Shown: in pieces, positions 44,397 through 53,579 of the stretch
Layout: each line of letters opens with the position of its first letter
Numbering within the stretch: the stretch's first letter is position 1
Source: Stenotrophomonas maltophilia D457
GTDB taxonomy: Bacteria > Pseudomonadota > Gammaproteobacteria > Xanthomonadales > Xanthomonadaceae
NCBI RefSeq assembly: GCF_000284595.1
Contig: NC_017671.1
Span: 3,133,001 to 3,197,000, forward strand
Reading direction: 5' to 3'
DNA: 64,000 nucleotides
Program-made: the position numbers and the translations under genes
The notes under the pieces: model-generated
The model's input: the letters and a program-made list of their open reading frames with translations, nothing else
The model's database searches: none
Told to the model about the DNA's origin: nothing

Positions 44397-45548
44397 ATGG
44401 ATTTCATTCTTCTGGACTACACCACGCTGCGCGTGATCTGGTGGCTGCTGCTCGGCATCCTGCTGATCGGTTTCGCCGTGATGGATGGTTTCGACCTGGG
44501 CGTGGGCACCCTGCTGCCCTTCGTCGCCCGCAACGACGCTGAGCGCCGGCTGGTGATCAATACCATTGGTCCGGTCTGGGAAGGCAACCAGGTGTGGCTG
44601 ATCCTGGGCGGCGGCGCGATCTTCGCCGCCTGGCCGCCGCTCTACGCGGTCAGCTTCTCCGGGTTCTACCTGGCGATGTTCGTGATCCTGTTCGCCCTGA
44701 TCCTGCGTCCGGTCGGCTTCAAGTTCCGCAGCAAGATGCCCAGCGAGCGCTGGCGCAACACCTGGGACTGGGCGCTGTTCATCGGTGGCTTCATACCGGC
44801 GCTGATCATGGGCGTGGCGGTGGGCAACGTGGTGCTGGGCGTGCCGTTCCACTTCGATGACAGCATGCGCATCTTCTACACCGGCTCGTTCTTCGGCCTG
44901 CTGATGCCCTTCGCACTGCTGGCCGGCCTGCTCAGCGTGTCGATGCTGGTCGCCCACGGTGCCGCCATGCTGGTGCTGAAGACCGACGGCCCGGTGGCCG
45001 AGCGTGCGGCCCGCTTCGGCAGCATCGCCGCGATCATCGCTTTCGTGCTCTTTGCGGTCGGCGGCGCCTGGGTGGCCTTCGGCCTGCCGGGTTACCAGAT
45101 CACCTCGCAGGTGGTCACCGACGGCGCCACCAATCCGCTGCTGAAGACCGCCGAACTCGGCGCCGCCGGTGGCTGGATGCGCAACTACAGCACGATGCCG
45201 GCCACGATCCTGGCCCCGCTGCTCGGCCTGGCCGGCCTGCTCGCCAGTGCGGTGCTGCTGCGTGCCCGCCGCGGCGGCCTGGCCTTCATTGCCTCCGGTG
45301 CGGCCATCGCCGGCATCATCCTGACCGTCGGCTTCGCCATCTTCCCGTTCCTGCTGCCGTCCTCGAGCCAGCCCACCTCCAGCCTGACCGTGTGGGATGC
45401 CTCGTCCAGCCACCTGACCCTGTGGATCATGCTGCTGGCCACGGCGGTGTTCCTGCCGATCATCCTCGCCTACACCACCTGGGTGTACCGCGTGCTGAAG
45501 GGCAAGACCACCACCGAAGAGATGGGCAACAACCCGAACGCGTATTGA
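44397..45548 (+). CDS. cydB: Cytochrome bd ubiquinol oxidase subunit II
   Basis: A 383-residue polytopic subunit with the conserved N-terminus [24 protein letters not shown]. It pairs with CydA around the heme sites. It starts 15 bp after cydA; cydX follows after a repeat-containing 58-bp spacer. Confidence 0.97.
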   Translation: MDFILLDYTTLRVIWWLLLGILLIGFAVMDGFDLGVGTLLPFVARNDAERRLVINTIGPVWEGNQVWLILGGGAIFAAWPPLYAVSFSGFYLAMFVILFALILRPVGFKFRSKMPSERWRNTWDWALFIGGFIPALIMGVAVGNVVLGVPFHFDDSMRIFYTGSFFGLLMPFALLAGLLSVSMLVAHGAAMLVLKTDGPVAERAARFGSIAAIIAFVLFAVGGAWVAFGLPGYQITSQVVTDGATNPLLKTAELGAAGGWMRNYSTMPATILAPLLGLAGLLASAVLLRARRGGLAFIASGAAIAGIILTVGFAIFPFLLPSSSQPTSSLTVWDASSSHLTLWIMLLATAVFLPIILAYTTWVYRVLKGKTTTEEMGNNPNAY

Positions 45549-45560
45549 TTGCTTGCACGT

Positions 45561-45585
45561 GTGCCGACCAACGGTCGGCACCTAC
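45561..45585 (-). repeat. SMAG (GTAG) element inside the cyd operon
   Basis: A palindrome ending GGTCGGCACCTAC (GTAGGTGCCGACC on the minus strand) is inserted between cydB and cydX. Confidence 0.8.
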
Positions 45586-45606
45586 CCGGAATGAAGGAGA
45601 CTGATC

Positions 45607-45723
45607 ATGTGGTATTTCGCCTGGATTCTCGGTGCCGGCCTCGCCTCGACGGTGGCCATCCTCAACGGCATGTGGTTCGAAGCCCGCGAGCAGAACCGCA
45701 TCGAGAAAGAAAATCGTCGCTGA
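45607..45723 (+). CDS. cydX: Cytochrome bd small subunit CydX
   Basis: A 38-residue single-helix protein (MWYFAWILGAGLASTVAILN, then GMWFEAREQNRIEKENRR). The MWYFAWILG N-terminus is the hallmark of CydX/YbgT, which stabilises the bd oxidase heme pocket. GAAGGAGA stands before the ATG. Too short to be found by ordinary gene length cut-offs. Confidence 0.95.
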   Translation: MWYFAWILGAGLASTVAILNGMWFEAREQNRIEKENRR

Positions 45724-45737
45724 GCTGTAAAAAAACC

Positions 45738-45766
45738 TTGCCGCCTTGGCCTTCACACGGTATCTT
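45738..45766 (+). promoter_or_regulatory. Promoter of the first tRNA-Pro gene
   Basis: TTGCCG (45738-45743), 17-bp spacer, TATCTT (45761-45766). The expected start falls about 6 bp before the tRNA. Confidence 0.7.
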
Positions 45767-45778
45767 AGGCGGCTCCTT

Positions 45779-45855
<77 letters not shown>

Positions 45856-45872
45856 CTTCGGTGGTCGCATTG

Positions 45873-45901
45873 AAGCCTGGTGAAGTCGTCCAGGCTTTTT
45901 T
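45873..45901 (+). terminator. Terminator of the first tRNA-Pro gene
   Basis: AAGCCTGG, 9-nt loop, CCAGGCTT, continuing into a run of six Ts. Confidence 0.85.
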
Positions 45902-45953
45902 GTTCCCTGAAGTGGCACTGCTTCGGCAGTGTGAAGAAAACAGCATTCACCCC

Positions 45954-45982
45954 TTGCCGCCATCGGGGTGAATCGCTAGAAT
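45954..45982 (+). promoter_or_regulatory. Promoter of the second tRNA-Pro gene
   Basis: TTGCCG (45954-45959), 17-bp spacer, TAGAAT (45977-45982), a better -10 than in the first copy. Confidence 0.75.
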
Positions 45983-45995
45983 AGGCGGCTCCCTT

Positions 45996-46072
<77 letters not shown>

Positions 46073-46092
46073 CTTCGGTGGTCACCAAGAAG

Positions 46093-46125
46093 CCTGGAAG
46101 ACATCACTGTCCTCCGGGTTTTTTT
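46093..46125 (+). terminator. Terminator of the second tRNA-Pro gene
   Basis: CCTGGAAGAC, ATCACT loop, GTCCTCCGGG (one mismatch, one G-U pair), then seven Ts. A T-run on the plus strand only, so it is directional. Confidence 0.8.
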
Positions 46126-46293
46126 GTATCAGGCACCTGCCCGCCCGCATGACGGGACCTTGCCGGAGCCCGCACGTACAATGGCCGCGCTGCCGGCCCG
46201 CCAGCAGCCCCTCCCCCACCTGCCGCTTCGGCGTAGACCGATGCCGGCGCTGCATGCCATTGCCCCGGCGTGCGACACCTGCAAGGACCACCG

Positions 46294-47499
46294 ATGAGTT
46301 CCTCCCCTTCCGATTCGCCGTCGCTGCTGCACGGCCGCGTCCTCGCATTCGCCGCGATCCTGCTGGCAGCGATCAACCTGCGCACCGCGGTCACCTCGAT
46401 CACTCCGCTGCTGGACGTGCTCGGCCAGCAGTTCGGTTTCGGTACCACCATGACCGGCGTGCTGGGCATGCTGCCGACCGCGTCGTTCGCACTGTTCGGC
46501 GTGGCCACGCCGGCACTGGCGCGGCGCCTCGGGCTGGAGCGCACCACGCTGCTGGCGATGGTGATGGCGATGGCCGGCCTGCTGCTGCGTTCCAGCGCCG
46601 GCAACGTCGGCACGCTGCTGTTGGGTTCGGTGGTGGCACTGGCCGGCATGGGCATCGGCAACGTGGTGGTGCCGCCGCTGGTGAAGCGCTATTTCGCCAA
46701 CAAGGTCGGCACCATGAGCACGCTCTACATCAGCGTGCTGCAGCTGGGCACGATGCTGCCGGCGCTGCTGGCGGTGCCGGTGGCCAACGCCGCAGGCTGG
46801 CGCGTGTCGCTGGGCATGTGGGCGCTGCTGGCGCTGGCTGCCGCACTGCCGTGGCTGGTGCTGGCCACGCGCGCGCCGAAGCCGCAGTCCAACGTGTCCG
46901 ATCCGACCGCGCAGCCGCATGGCAAGGTCTGGCGCACGTCACTGGGCTGGAGCATGACGCTGATGTTCGGCATGACCTCGCTGATGACCTACTCGATGTT
47001 CACCTGGCTGCCGCGCATCGTGGTCGAGGCCGGTGGCACGCCCGCGTTCGGTGGCGTGATGGTCGCCGTGTTCTCGGCGCTGGGCCTGCTGCCATCGCTG
47101 GTCATTCCGTCGATGGCGGTGCGCATGCAGAACCCGTTCCCGCTGGTGCTGATTGGCTTTTTCTCGTTCGTGATCGCCTTCACCGGCCTGCTGCTGGCAC
47201 CGATGAAGGCCCCCCTGCTGTGGGCCTGCCTGCTCGGCGTCGGCCCATCCACCTTCCCGCTGGCACTGACCCTGATCAACCTGCGCACCCGCACCCCGAC
47301 CGGCTCGGCGGCGCTGTCCGGCTTCATGCAGGGCGTGGGCTACAGCTTCAGCTGCCTGGGCCCGTTCCTGGTCGGCTGGCTGCACACGGTCAGCGACGGC
47401 TGGACCCTCCCGTTCAGCTTCCTGTTCGGCTGCGCCGCCCTGATGCTGTGCGCTTCGTGGGTGGCCTGCAAGCCGCGCAAGCTGGAAGATCTCTGGTAA
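46294..47499 (+). CDS. MFS transporter, CynX/NimT type
   Basis: A 401-residue inner-membrane transporter with about 12 helices. The first helix region reads AAINLRTAVTSITPLLDVLGQ, characteristic of the CynX/NimT (cyanate or 2-nitroimidazole transporter) family. The start at 46294 has AAGGA seven bases upstream. The substrate cannot be read from the sequence. It stands alone, followed by a SMAG element. Confidence 0.85.
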   Translation: MSSSPSDSPSLLHGRVLAFAAILLAAINLRTAVTSITPLLDVLGQQFGFGTTMTGVLGMLPTASFALFGVATPALARRLGLERTTLLAMVMAMAGLLLRSSAGNVGTLLLGSVVALAGMGIGNVVVPPLVKRYFANKVGTMSTLYISVLQLGTMLPALLAVPVANAAGWRVSLGMWALLALAAALPWLVLATRAPKPQSNVSDPTAQPHGKVWRTSLGWSMTLMFGMTSLMTYSMFTWLPRIVVEAGGTPAFGGVMVAVFSALGLLPSLVIPSMAVRMQNPFPLVLIGFFSFVIAFTGLLLAPMKAPLLWACLLGVGPSTFPLALTLINLRTRTPTGSAALSGFMQGVGYSFSCLGPFLVGWLHTVSDGWTLPFSFLFGCAALMLCASWVACKPRKLEDLW

Positions 47500-47506
47500 G
47501 CCACGT

Positions 47507-47531
47507 CGGGCCCGCAACCGGGCCCACCTAC
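47507..47531 (-). repeat. SMAG-like element after the MFS gene
   Basis: CGGGCCCGCAACCGGGCCCACCTAC carries a GGGCCC..GGGCCC stem and a GTAG head on the minus strand. It may serve as the 3' end of the transcript. Confidence 0.7.
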
Positions 47532-47786
47532 CATTCGTCAGCCCGTCTGCGCATTTTGACGCCGGGCTGACAATTCCGGGCGGATAGTGCCCACGAATGC
47601 CCCATCCTTGCCGCGTGCCGGCATCGGGCATGGGGGCGGCAGCGCCGCCCGGGCCACCACTCGGTGTGCGGGGGACTTTCGTTTCAGACAAGACATCGCA
47701 GGTCGCTGTCCGGGTTGTATCCGTCTTCGCTGGGCGGGAATGCACGAAGGGAGTGACGCGGGCCACGGCCACGCCAAAAGCTGGCA
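47532..47786 (+). other. Intergenic leader of pgaABCD
   Basis: No gene is supported in this stretch. It contains a GC hairpin (GGGCGGC-AGC-GCCGCCC, 47634-47650) and, at its end, the CRP/Clp site. I found no known riboswitch motif; a GEMM-type c-di-GMP aptamer was looked for and not seen. Confidence 0.5.
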
Positions 47787-47803
47787 TGTGATGTGCGTCA
47801 CAT
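47786..47803. promoter_or_regulatory. CRP/Clp binding site upstream of pgaA
   Basis: ATGTGATGTGCGTCACAT has perfect half-sites TGTGA-N6-TCACA. Its centre is 48 bp before the pgaA ATG. In Xanthomonadaceae the CRP homologue Clp recognises this motif and loses DNA binding when c-di-GMP is bound. Confidence 0.75.
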
Positions 47804-47842
47804 TTTTCAGGTTGTCTGGTTCGGAAGCCAAGGGGGTCCCCA

Positions 47843-49870
47843 ATGGTTGTCCACCGCCGGCTGGCGCTCTGCGTCGGCCTCGCCTGCACCGCCCTGGCCT
47901 GGGCGAGCAGCGCTGCCCCGCCCGACCGCGAAGCAGCGTTGGCCGAGATCGGCCGCTATCGAGACCAGGCGCGTTGGCTGGACGCCCTGGGCGCGATCGA
48001 GCGCGCCAGCCAGCAGCAACCCAACGACGACCTGCTGTTCAAGCTGCGCGTATTGACGCTGGGCGACATCGGCAACGCCTGGCGTGCGTGGGAGCTGTAC
48101 CAGCAGCGCCCGCAACTGTTCGACGCTGCGCAGAAACAGCGCCTGGAAGGCGACTACCTGGCCAAGCTGGTGGTCTGGAGCCTGGCCTACAGCAGCAGCG
48201 AGGACAGCCGCCTGGAAGAAGCCGAATCGACCCTGGCCCGCATGCAGCGCTACCTCGGCGGCGAAGGCACCCCGCCCTCGCAGGCACCACTGCGGATCCG
48301 CATGGACCGGCTGATCCTGCTCAACCGGCTGGGCCGCCATGCACAGGTCCGCGAGGAAGCGCGGGCACTGCAGGCCGAAGGCCACACCCTGCCCGACTAC
48401 GTGCTGCCCGCAGTGGGCGATTCGTTGATGGGCACCCTGCACCCGGAAGAAGCCATCCCGGTGCTGCAGGCGGCCGTCGCTGGCGACCCGACGCGCGACG
48501 CCTCGCATTCGGAACTGGCTTACGCCTACCTGGAAAGCGAGCAGCAGGAAAAAGCCATCGACCTGCTGCAGGCATGGCGCGACAAGGAGCCGGCGTGGCG
48601 CTGGAGCAACGGCAAGTCGCCGTACGCGAACTGGTCGCGCTACGAGGCCGATCTCAACCTGGCGATGGTGCGCGCCTACAGCGGCGACCTGCACACCGCG
48701 CAGCACGACCTGGAGTCGATGGTCGAGATCGCACCCGGCAACGGCGGGCTGCAGAGTGCGCTGGGCAGCGTCTACATGATGCGCGGCTGGCCACGCCGGG
48801 CGCTGCAGCGCCAGCAGATGGCACACGCGCTCGATCCGCGGGACATCGAACCGCGGCTGGGCATGGAAGAGGCCTATGTCGCCCTGCAGCGCGACGACCT
48901 GGCGCGGCCGCTGCACGATGACCTGGTCGCACGCTACCCCACCCAGCCGGCCGTCGAACGCATGGACCAGGCCTGGCGCGCGCATCGCGGCTGGCAGCTG
49001 AAGGCATGGACCGACATCGGCCGCAGCTCCGGGGGCGGTGGTACTTCGCCCCTGGGCAACAACGACCGCCACTACGGCGTGGACGTGGAGACGCCGGTCC
49101 TTGATGACCGCTGGCGGTTGTTCGCCCTCGCCGACCGTCGCGTGACCGACTTCCAGGACCAGCGCATCGATCCCCTGTGGCTGGGTGCGGGCGTGCGTTA
49201 CCGCTTCGGGCAACTGGATGCGGAAGCGGCGGTCCTGCGCGCCAACGATCACATCGGCGACACCGGCCTGCGCGTCGGCGTCGGCTGGCAGTTCAACGAT
49301 TCCTGGCACGCCGGCGTGGTGGTCGCACGCAATGACCCGGAGGCCTCGATGCAGGCGCGCGCGGCCGGCATCACCGCCGACAGCGTGAGCGCACAGGTGG
49401 ACTACCGGCGCAGCGAGCTCACCCACTGGACGTTCGGCGCGAGCCGCTTCCGCTATGACGACGGCAACCACCGCGAGCTGTTCGGCACCAGCGTCCAACA
49501 GCGCCTGCTGACCCGCCCACGCTGGCTGGTCGATGGCCTGGCCAGTGCCTACACCAGTCGCGGCAGCCGCGATGATGCGCCCTACTTCAACCCGAAGCGC
49601 GACCGCATGGTCGAGATCGGCCTGCGCATCGACCAGCAGCTGTGGCGGCACTACGAGCGCCACTTCCGGCACCGGCTGACCGTCTCGCTGGGCGACTACT
49701 GGCAGGACGGCTTCGGCAGCGCGTTGGTGCCGTCGGTGTCCTACATGCACGAGTGGCAGCTGGGCCCTGGCCGCATGTTCGAGTATGGCGTGCGGTGGTC
49801 ACGACCGGTCTACGATGGCCATCGCGAGCGCCATATCGGCTTCGAAGCCGCATTGCGCTGGGGAGACTGA
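47843..49870 (+). CDS. pgaA: Poly-beta-1,6-GlcNAc export porin PgaA
   Basis: A 675-residue outer-membrane protein with a signal peptide (to about residue 25), a superhelical TPR region (about 30-360, e.g. DASHSELAYAYLESEQQEKAIDLL) and a C-terminal 16-strand beta-barrel ending ERHIGFEAALRWGD. It exports partly deacetylated PNAG. AAGGGGG stands before the ATG. First of four genes. Confidence 0.93.
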   Translation: MVVHRRLALCVGLACTALAWASSAAPPDREAALAEIGRYRDQARWLDALGAIERASQQQPNDDLLFKLRVLTLGDIGNAWRAWELYQQRPQLFDAAQKQRLEGDYLAKLVVWSLAYSSSEDSRLEEAESTLARMQRYLGGEGTPPSQAPLRIRMDRLILLNRLGRHAQVREEARALQAEGHTLPDYVLPAVGDSLMGTLHPEEAIPVLQAAVAGDPTRDASHSELAYAYLESEQQEKAIDLLQAWRDKEPAWRWSNGKSPYANWSRYEADLNLAMVRAYSGDLHTAQHDLESMVEIAPGNGGLQSALGSVYMMRGWPRRALQRQQMAHALDPRDIEPRLGMEEAYVALQRDDLARPLHDDLVARYPTQPAVERMDQAWRAHRGWQLKAWTDIGRSSGGGGTSPLGNNDRHYGVDVETPVLDDRWRLFALADRRVTDFQDQRIDPLWLGAGVRYRFGQLDAEAAVLRANDHIGDTGLRVGVGWQFNDSWHAGVVVARNDPEASMQARAAGITADSVSAQVDYRRSELTHWTFGASRFRYDDGNHRELFGTSVQQRLLTRPRWLVDGLASAYTSRGSRDDAPYFNPKRDRMVEIGLRIDQQLWRHYERHFRHRLTVSLGDYWQDGFGSALVPSVSYMHEWQLGPGRMFEYGVRWSRPVYDGHRERHIGFEAALRWGD

Positions 49871-49871
49871 C

Positions 49872-51758
49872 ATGGCCCGCTTCCTGCGACTGATCGTGCT
49901 CCTGCTGCTGGCCTGCGTGCCACCGGCGTTCGCGCAGCAGCCCCTGCATCTTGATGCGATCGACAACGGCCTGCTGATCCTCAGCTACCACGACATCCGC
50001 GACAAGGTGGCCGCCAAGGGTGATGCCGATTCCTATGCGGTGAGCACGCAGAACTTCGCCGCGCACCTGGACTGGCTGGGCGCGCACGGCTACCACCCGG
50101 TTTCGCTGTCGCAGCTGATCGAGGCCTCGCAGGGCCGCGCCACGCTGCCTCCCAAGCCGGTGCTGCTGACCTTCGACGATGGCCTGCGCAGCGTCTACGA
50201 CAAGGCGTTCCCGCTGCTGCAGGCCTACCACTACCCGGCCCTGGTGGCGGTGATCACCGATTACGTGGACATGGCACCGGGCCGCACCATCGACTACGGC
50301 TACCGCCCGTTCGGCCACGATGACTTCGTGACCTGGGCGCAGCTGAAGCAGATGCACGACAGTGGCCTGATCGAAGTGGCCAGCCATACCGACGACCTGC
50401 ACCACGGCGTGCTTGCCAATCCGCAGGGAAACTCCACGCCCGCCGTGGTCACCCGCATCTACACCCCGGCCACGCGCAGCTACGAGAGCGGGACACAGTA
50501 TGAGCAGCGCCTGCGCACTGATCTTTCGCGCAGCGTGCAGCGCATCCAGCAGCACCTGGGCGTGCGCCCGCGCGCCATCGTCTGGCCATATGCCGCGTAC
50601 AACCAGTTGAGCAACGACATCGCCGAGCAGCTGGGCATGCCGGTTTCGTTCGACCTGGAAGGCCGTAGCACGCCAGTGGCCCGCGACCTGCACGGGCTGG
50701 CACGATTGCTGGTGAGCAACAACCCGACCGTGGAAGGCCTGGCCTACGAACTGCGCCGAGACGTGGCGCTCGATGGCATCCGCGCCCTGCAGATCGATCT
50801 GGATGACATGTATGACCCGGATCCAGCGCAGCAGGCACGCAATCTCGATGCATTGATCGAGCGGGTCAAGCGCATCGCGCCGACCCATGTCTATCTGCAG
50901 GCCTTTGCCGACCCGGACGGCAACAACACCGCCGATGCGCTGTATTTCCCGAACCGGCACATGCCGATGCGGGCGGACCTGTTCAGCCGCGTCGCCTGGC
51001 AGCTGAAATCCCGCGCGGGCGTGAAGGTCTACGCGTGGTTGCCAGTGCTCGGCTTCGAACTGCCCGACCCGGAGCAGCGCAAGGTGCTGGCGATCCGCAA
51101 TGGGGATGCCGACGGCATGTACCGGTTGGATTTCACCAACCCGAAGGCCAGGCAGATCATGCTCGACATCTACGAGGACCTGGCGGTCAATTCCTACTTC
51201 GAAGGCCTGCTGTTCCATGACGACGGCTACCTGCGCGACACCGAGCTGCCCGCCCTGGCGGCCGGCGAAGATGGCAGCGCACGTACCCAGGCACTGATCG
51301 ACTTCACCCTGGCCCTGCGCAACAGCGCGCAGCGCTGGCGGCCGAAACTGGCAACGGTGCGCAACCTGTATGCCGAGCCGGTACTCCGCCCGCAGAGCGA
51401 AGCCTGGTTCGCGCAGCGCCTGGACCTGTTCAACAAGGCCTACGACCAGACGGCGCTGATGGCGATGCCGTGGATGGAAGGCAGCAGGCACCCCGAGCGC
51501 TGGCTCGACCAGTTGCTGGCCGCGGTACGCGCGCACGACCCGCAGCTTCAGCACACGCTGTTCGAGCTGCAGACCGTCGATTGGCGCAGCGGGCAGCCGA
51601 TTCCCGCCGGGCGCCTGCGTGCGCAGATCCGCCAATTGCAGGCGCAGGGCGTGCACCACTTCGCCTGGTACCCCGATGACTTCATCGCCGACCAGCCCTC
51701 CACCCGCGATGCCCGCGCGGCAATGTCCGCCGGCAACTTCCCGTACCCGGAGAAGTGA
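49872..51758 (+). CDS. pgaB: PNAG N-deacetylase/hydrolase PgaB
   Basis: A 628-residue two-domain protein. The polysaccharide deacetylase domain (about 30-290) has TFDDG with Asp102/Asp103 and HTDD further on; the C-terminal GH153-type domain (about 310-610) has FHDDGYL, with Asp450/Asp451 in the place of the known catalytic acid region. A lipobox LLAC (Cys15) suggests a lipoprotein, as in E. coli. It deacetylates the polymer for export. It lies 1 bp after pgaA. Confidence 0.94.
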   Translation: MARFLRLIVLLLLACVPPAFAQQPLHLDAIDNGLLILSYHDIRDKVAAKGDADSYAVSTQNFAAHLDWLGAHGYHPVSLSQLIEASQGRATLPPKPVLLTFDDGLRSVYDKAFPLLQAYHYPALVAVITDYVDMAPGRTIDYGYRPFGHDDFVTWAQLKQMHDSGLIEVASHTDDLHHGVLANPQGNSTPAVVTRIYTPATRSYESGTQYEQRLRTDLSRSVQRIQQHLGVRPRAIVWPYAAYNQLSNDIAEQLGMPVSFDLEGRSTPVARDLHGLARLLVSNNPTVEGLAYELRRDVALDGIRALQIDLDDMYDPDPAQQARNLDALIERVKRIAPTHVYLQAFADPDGNNTADALYFPNRHMPMRADLFSRVAWQLKSRAGVKVYAWLPVLGFELPDPEQRKVLAIRNGDADGMYRLDFTNPKARQIMLDIYEDLAVNSYFEGLLFHDDGYLRDTELPALAAGEDGSARTQALIDFTLALRNSAQRWRPKLATVRNLYAEPVLRPQSEAWFAQRLDLFNKAYDQTALMAMPWMEGSRHPERWLDQLLAAVRAHDPQLQHTLFELQTVDWRSGQPIPAGRLRAQIRQLQAQGVHHFAWYPDDFIADQPSTRDARAAMSAGNFPYPEK

Positions 51759-51759
51759 C

Positions 51760-53016
51760 GTGGACATGCATCCGCTGCTGCAGGTCCTGTTCCAGTTCGC
51801 CTTCTACTACCCGATGGTGATGGCGTTCTTCTGGATGTCCGGTGGCCTGTACTACTACTTCCGGCGCGAGCGTCACTCACGTCCGCGCAACGATCCGCCC
51901 TTGATGATCGCCCCTCCCTTCGCGACCTTGCTGGTGCCCTGCCACAACGAAGCAGAAAACCTGGACGACACGCTCACTGCGGCGCTGGCCCAGCGCTACC
52001 CCGCCGATTACGAAGTGATCGCCATCGACGATGGCAGCAGCGATGACACCGGCGCACGGCTGGATGCGCTGGCGGCAAGGCATCCACGGCTTCGCGTGCT
52101 GCACCTGGACCGCAACCTGGGCAAGGCCAATGCGCTGCGCATGGGCGCACTGGCCGCACGCTCGGAGTACCTGGTGTGCATCGATGGCGATGCGATGCTG
52201 GAAGAGCATGCACTGCACTGGATGGTCTGGCACCTGGTCAGTGGCAACCGGGTCGGTGCGGTCACCGGCAACCCGCGCATCCGCAACCGCTCCACCCTGC
52301 TCGGACGCCTGCAGGTGGCGGAATTCTCCTCGATCATCGGCATGATCAAGCGGGCACAGCGCGTGTATGGCCGCATCTTCACCATCTCCGGCGTGATCGC
52401 CGGCTTCCGCCGCACTGCCCTGCACCAGGTCGGCTGGTGGTCGGATGACATGGTGACCGAGGACATCGACATCAGCTGGCGCCTGCAGCGCGCGCACTGG
52501 GACATCCGCTACGAACCCAATGCGCTGTGCTTCATCCTGATGCCGGAGACGCTCAAGGGCCTCTGGCGGCAGCGCCTGCGCTGGGCCCAAGGCGGCGTGG
52601 AAGTGATGCTGTGCCACGCGCGCTCGCTGCTGCACTGGAAAGAGCGGCGCATGTGGGGCGTGCTGCTGGAGTACGTGTTGAGCGTGGTCTGGGCCTACAC
52701 GATGCTGTTCATCGTGCTGCTGTGGGCACTGGGCAAGTTCATCGAGCTGCCGCCGCAGCTGCATATCGCCAGCCTGCTGCCGGAGTGGCATGGCGTGATC
52801 CTGGCGCTGGTCTGCCTGCTGCAGTTCGCCAGCAGCCTGATCATCGACCGGCGTTACGAAACACAGATTGGACGCAATTACTTCTGGGTCATCTGGTACC
52901 CGATGGCGTACTGGCTGATCAGCCTTTCCACCACCCTGGTGGCGCTGCCCAAGACGCTGCTGCGCCGTCGCAGCAAGCGCGCCACCTGGACCAGCCCTGA
53001 CCGGGGGATCCGATGA
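51760..53016 (+). CDS. pgaC: PNAG synthase PgaC
   Basis: A 418-residue inner-membrane glycosyltransferase (GT2). The N-terminal helices are followed by DDGSSDDT, the DXD-type CIDGDAM, TEDIDISWRLQ and the processivity motif QRLRW. GTG at 51760 has GGAG nine bases upstream and is preferred over the ATG two codons later. It polymerises UDP-GlcNAc and requires PgaD. Its stop overlaps the pgaD ATG. Confidence 0.95.
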   Translation: MDMHPLLQVLFQFAFYYPMVMAFFWMSGGLYYYFRRERHSRPRNDPPLMIAPPFATLLVPCHNEAENLDDTLTAALAQRYPADYEVIAIDDGSSDDTGARLDALAARHPRLRVLHLDRNLGKANALRMGALAARSEYLVCIDGDAMLEEHALHWMVWHLVSGNRVGAVTGNPRIRNRSTLLGRLQVAEFSSIIGMIKRAQRVYGRIFTISGVIAGFRRTALHQVGWWSDDMVTEDIDISWRLQRAHWDIRYEPNALCFILMPETLKGLWRQRLRWAQGGVEVMLCHARSLLHWKERRMWGVLLEYVLSVVWAYTMLFIVLLWALGKFIELPPQLHIASLLPEWHGVILALVCLLQFASSLIIDRRYETQIGRNYFWVIWYPMAYWLISLSTTLVALPKTLLRRRSKRATWTSPDRGIR

Positions 53017-53483
53017 ACGCGCAACGCCCGTCCAACCGCTTCGACTCGCGGATGATCCGCAAGCCGCATCGCCAGCCACACTTCCAGCGCACTGCCTGGG
53101 GCTTCGTCACCCTGGCGTTCTGGGGCTTCTACTTCTATCTGTGGGCCCCCCTGGTGACCCTGCTCTCGTGGCTGATCGGTGGCCAGCTGGCCTGGCGGCA
53201 GCTCTACGAACGGCAGAACCAGTTCGACCCGTACGTGCTGGTCGCGCTGCCATTGATGCTGCTGTGCGCCAGCGTGCTGCTGATCGCCTGGGCCGAGTAC
53301 AACCGCGCCCGCTTCCGTGGCCGCGAACGCCGCCTGCCGCGGCCCCTGGCCAGCCTCAACGAAGTGGCCGCCGATCTGGGCGCCAGCACCGGGCTGGCCG
53401 AACGCCTGATGGGCTGCAAGGCCGCCACGCTGCACATGGATGATCACGCACGGCCGGTCGGCATCCGCCGCGAGGTGGTGTAG
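53013..53483 (+). CDS. pgaD: PNAG synthase accessory subunit PgaD
   Basis: A 156-residue protein with two membrane helices (about 29-52 and 75-94) and a cytoplasmic tail. In E. coli PgaD binds PgaC in a c-di-GMP-dependent complex. The TAG stop (53481-53483) coincides with the GTAG head of a SMAG element. Confidence 0.93.
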   Translation: MNAQRPSNRFDSRMIRKPHRQPHFQRTAWGFVTLAFWGFYFYLWAPLVTLLSWLIGGQLAWRQLYERQNQFDPYVLVALPLMLLCASVLLIAWAEYNRARFRGRERRLPRPLASLNEVAADLGASTGLAERLMGCKAATLHMDDHARPVGIRREVV

Positions 53484-53579
53484 CTGCCGACCTGGGTCGG
53501 CGCTTGGGCCTGGTGGGTGCCGACCTTGGTCGGCACCGGGGTTTGCCGCGAAGAGCATCCACGCGAGGCGTGGATCCAC
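53480..53579. repeat. SMAG (GTAG) cluster after pgaD
   Basis: GTAGCTGCCGACCTGGGTCGGCGC at 53480-53503, a second palindrome GTGCCGACCTTGGTCGGCAC at 53517-53536, and a degenerate inverted element at 53555-53579. It lies between convergent pgaD and proA, and its first element includes the pgaD stop. Confidence 0.85.

Noticed and set aside
43485..45581. 698-codon frame opposite cydAB
   Set aside because: The plus strand encodes clearly recognised cydA and cydB; the frame is Gln/His/Glu-rich without motifs.
47587..47842. Possible c-di-GMP riboswitch before pgaABCD
   Set aside because: I looked for the GEMM-type core and tetraloop-receptor patterns and did not see them; the CRP/Clp site explains the regulatory expectation better.
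47807..49750. 647-codon frame opposite pgaA
   Set aside because: Shadow of pgaA; the plus strand has the TPR and barrel pattern and operon context.
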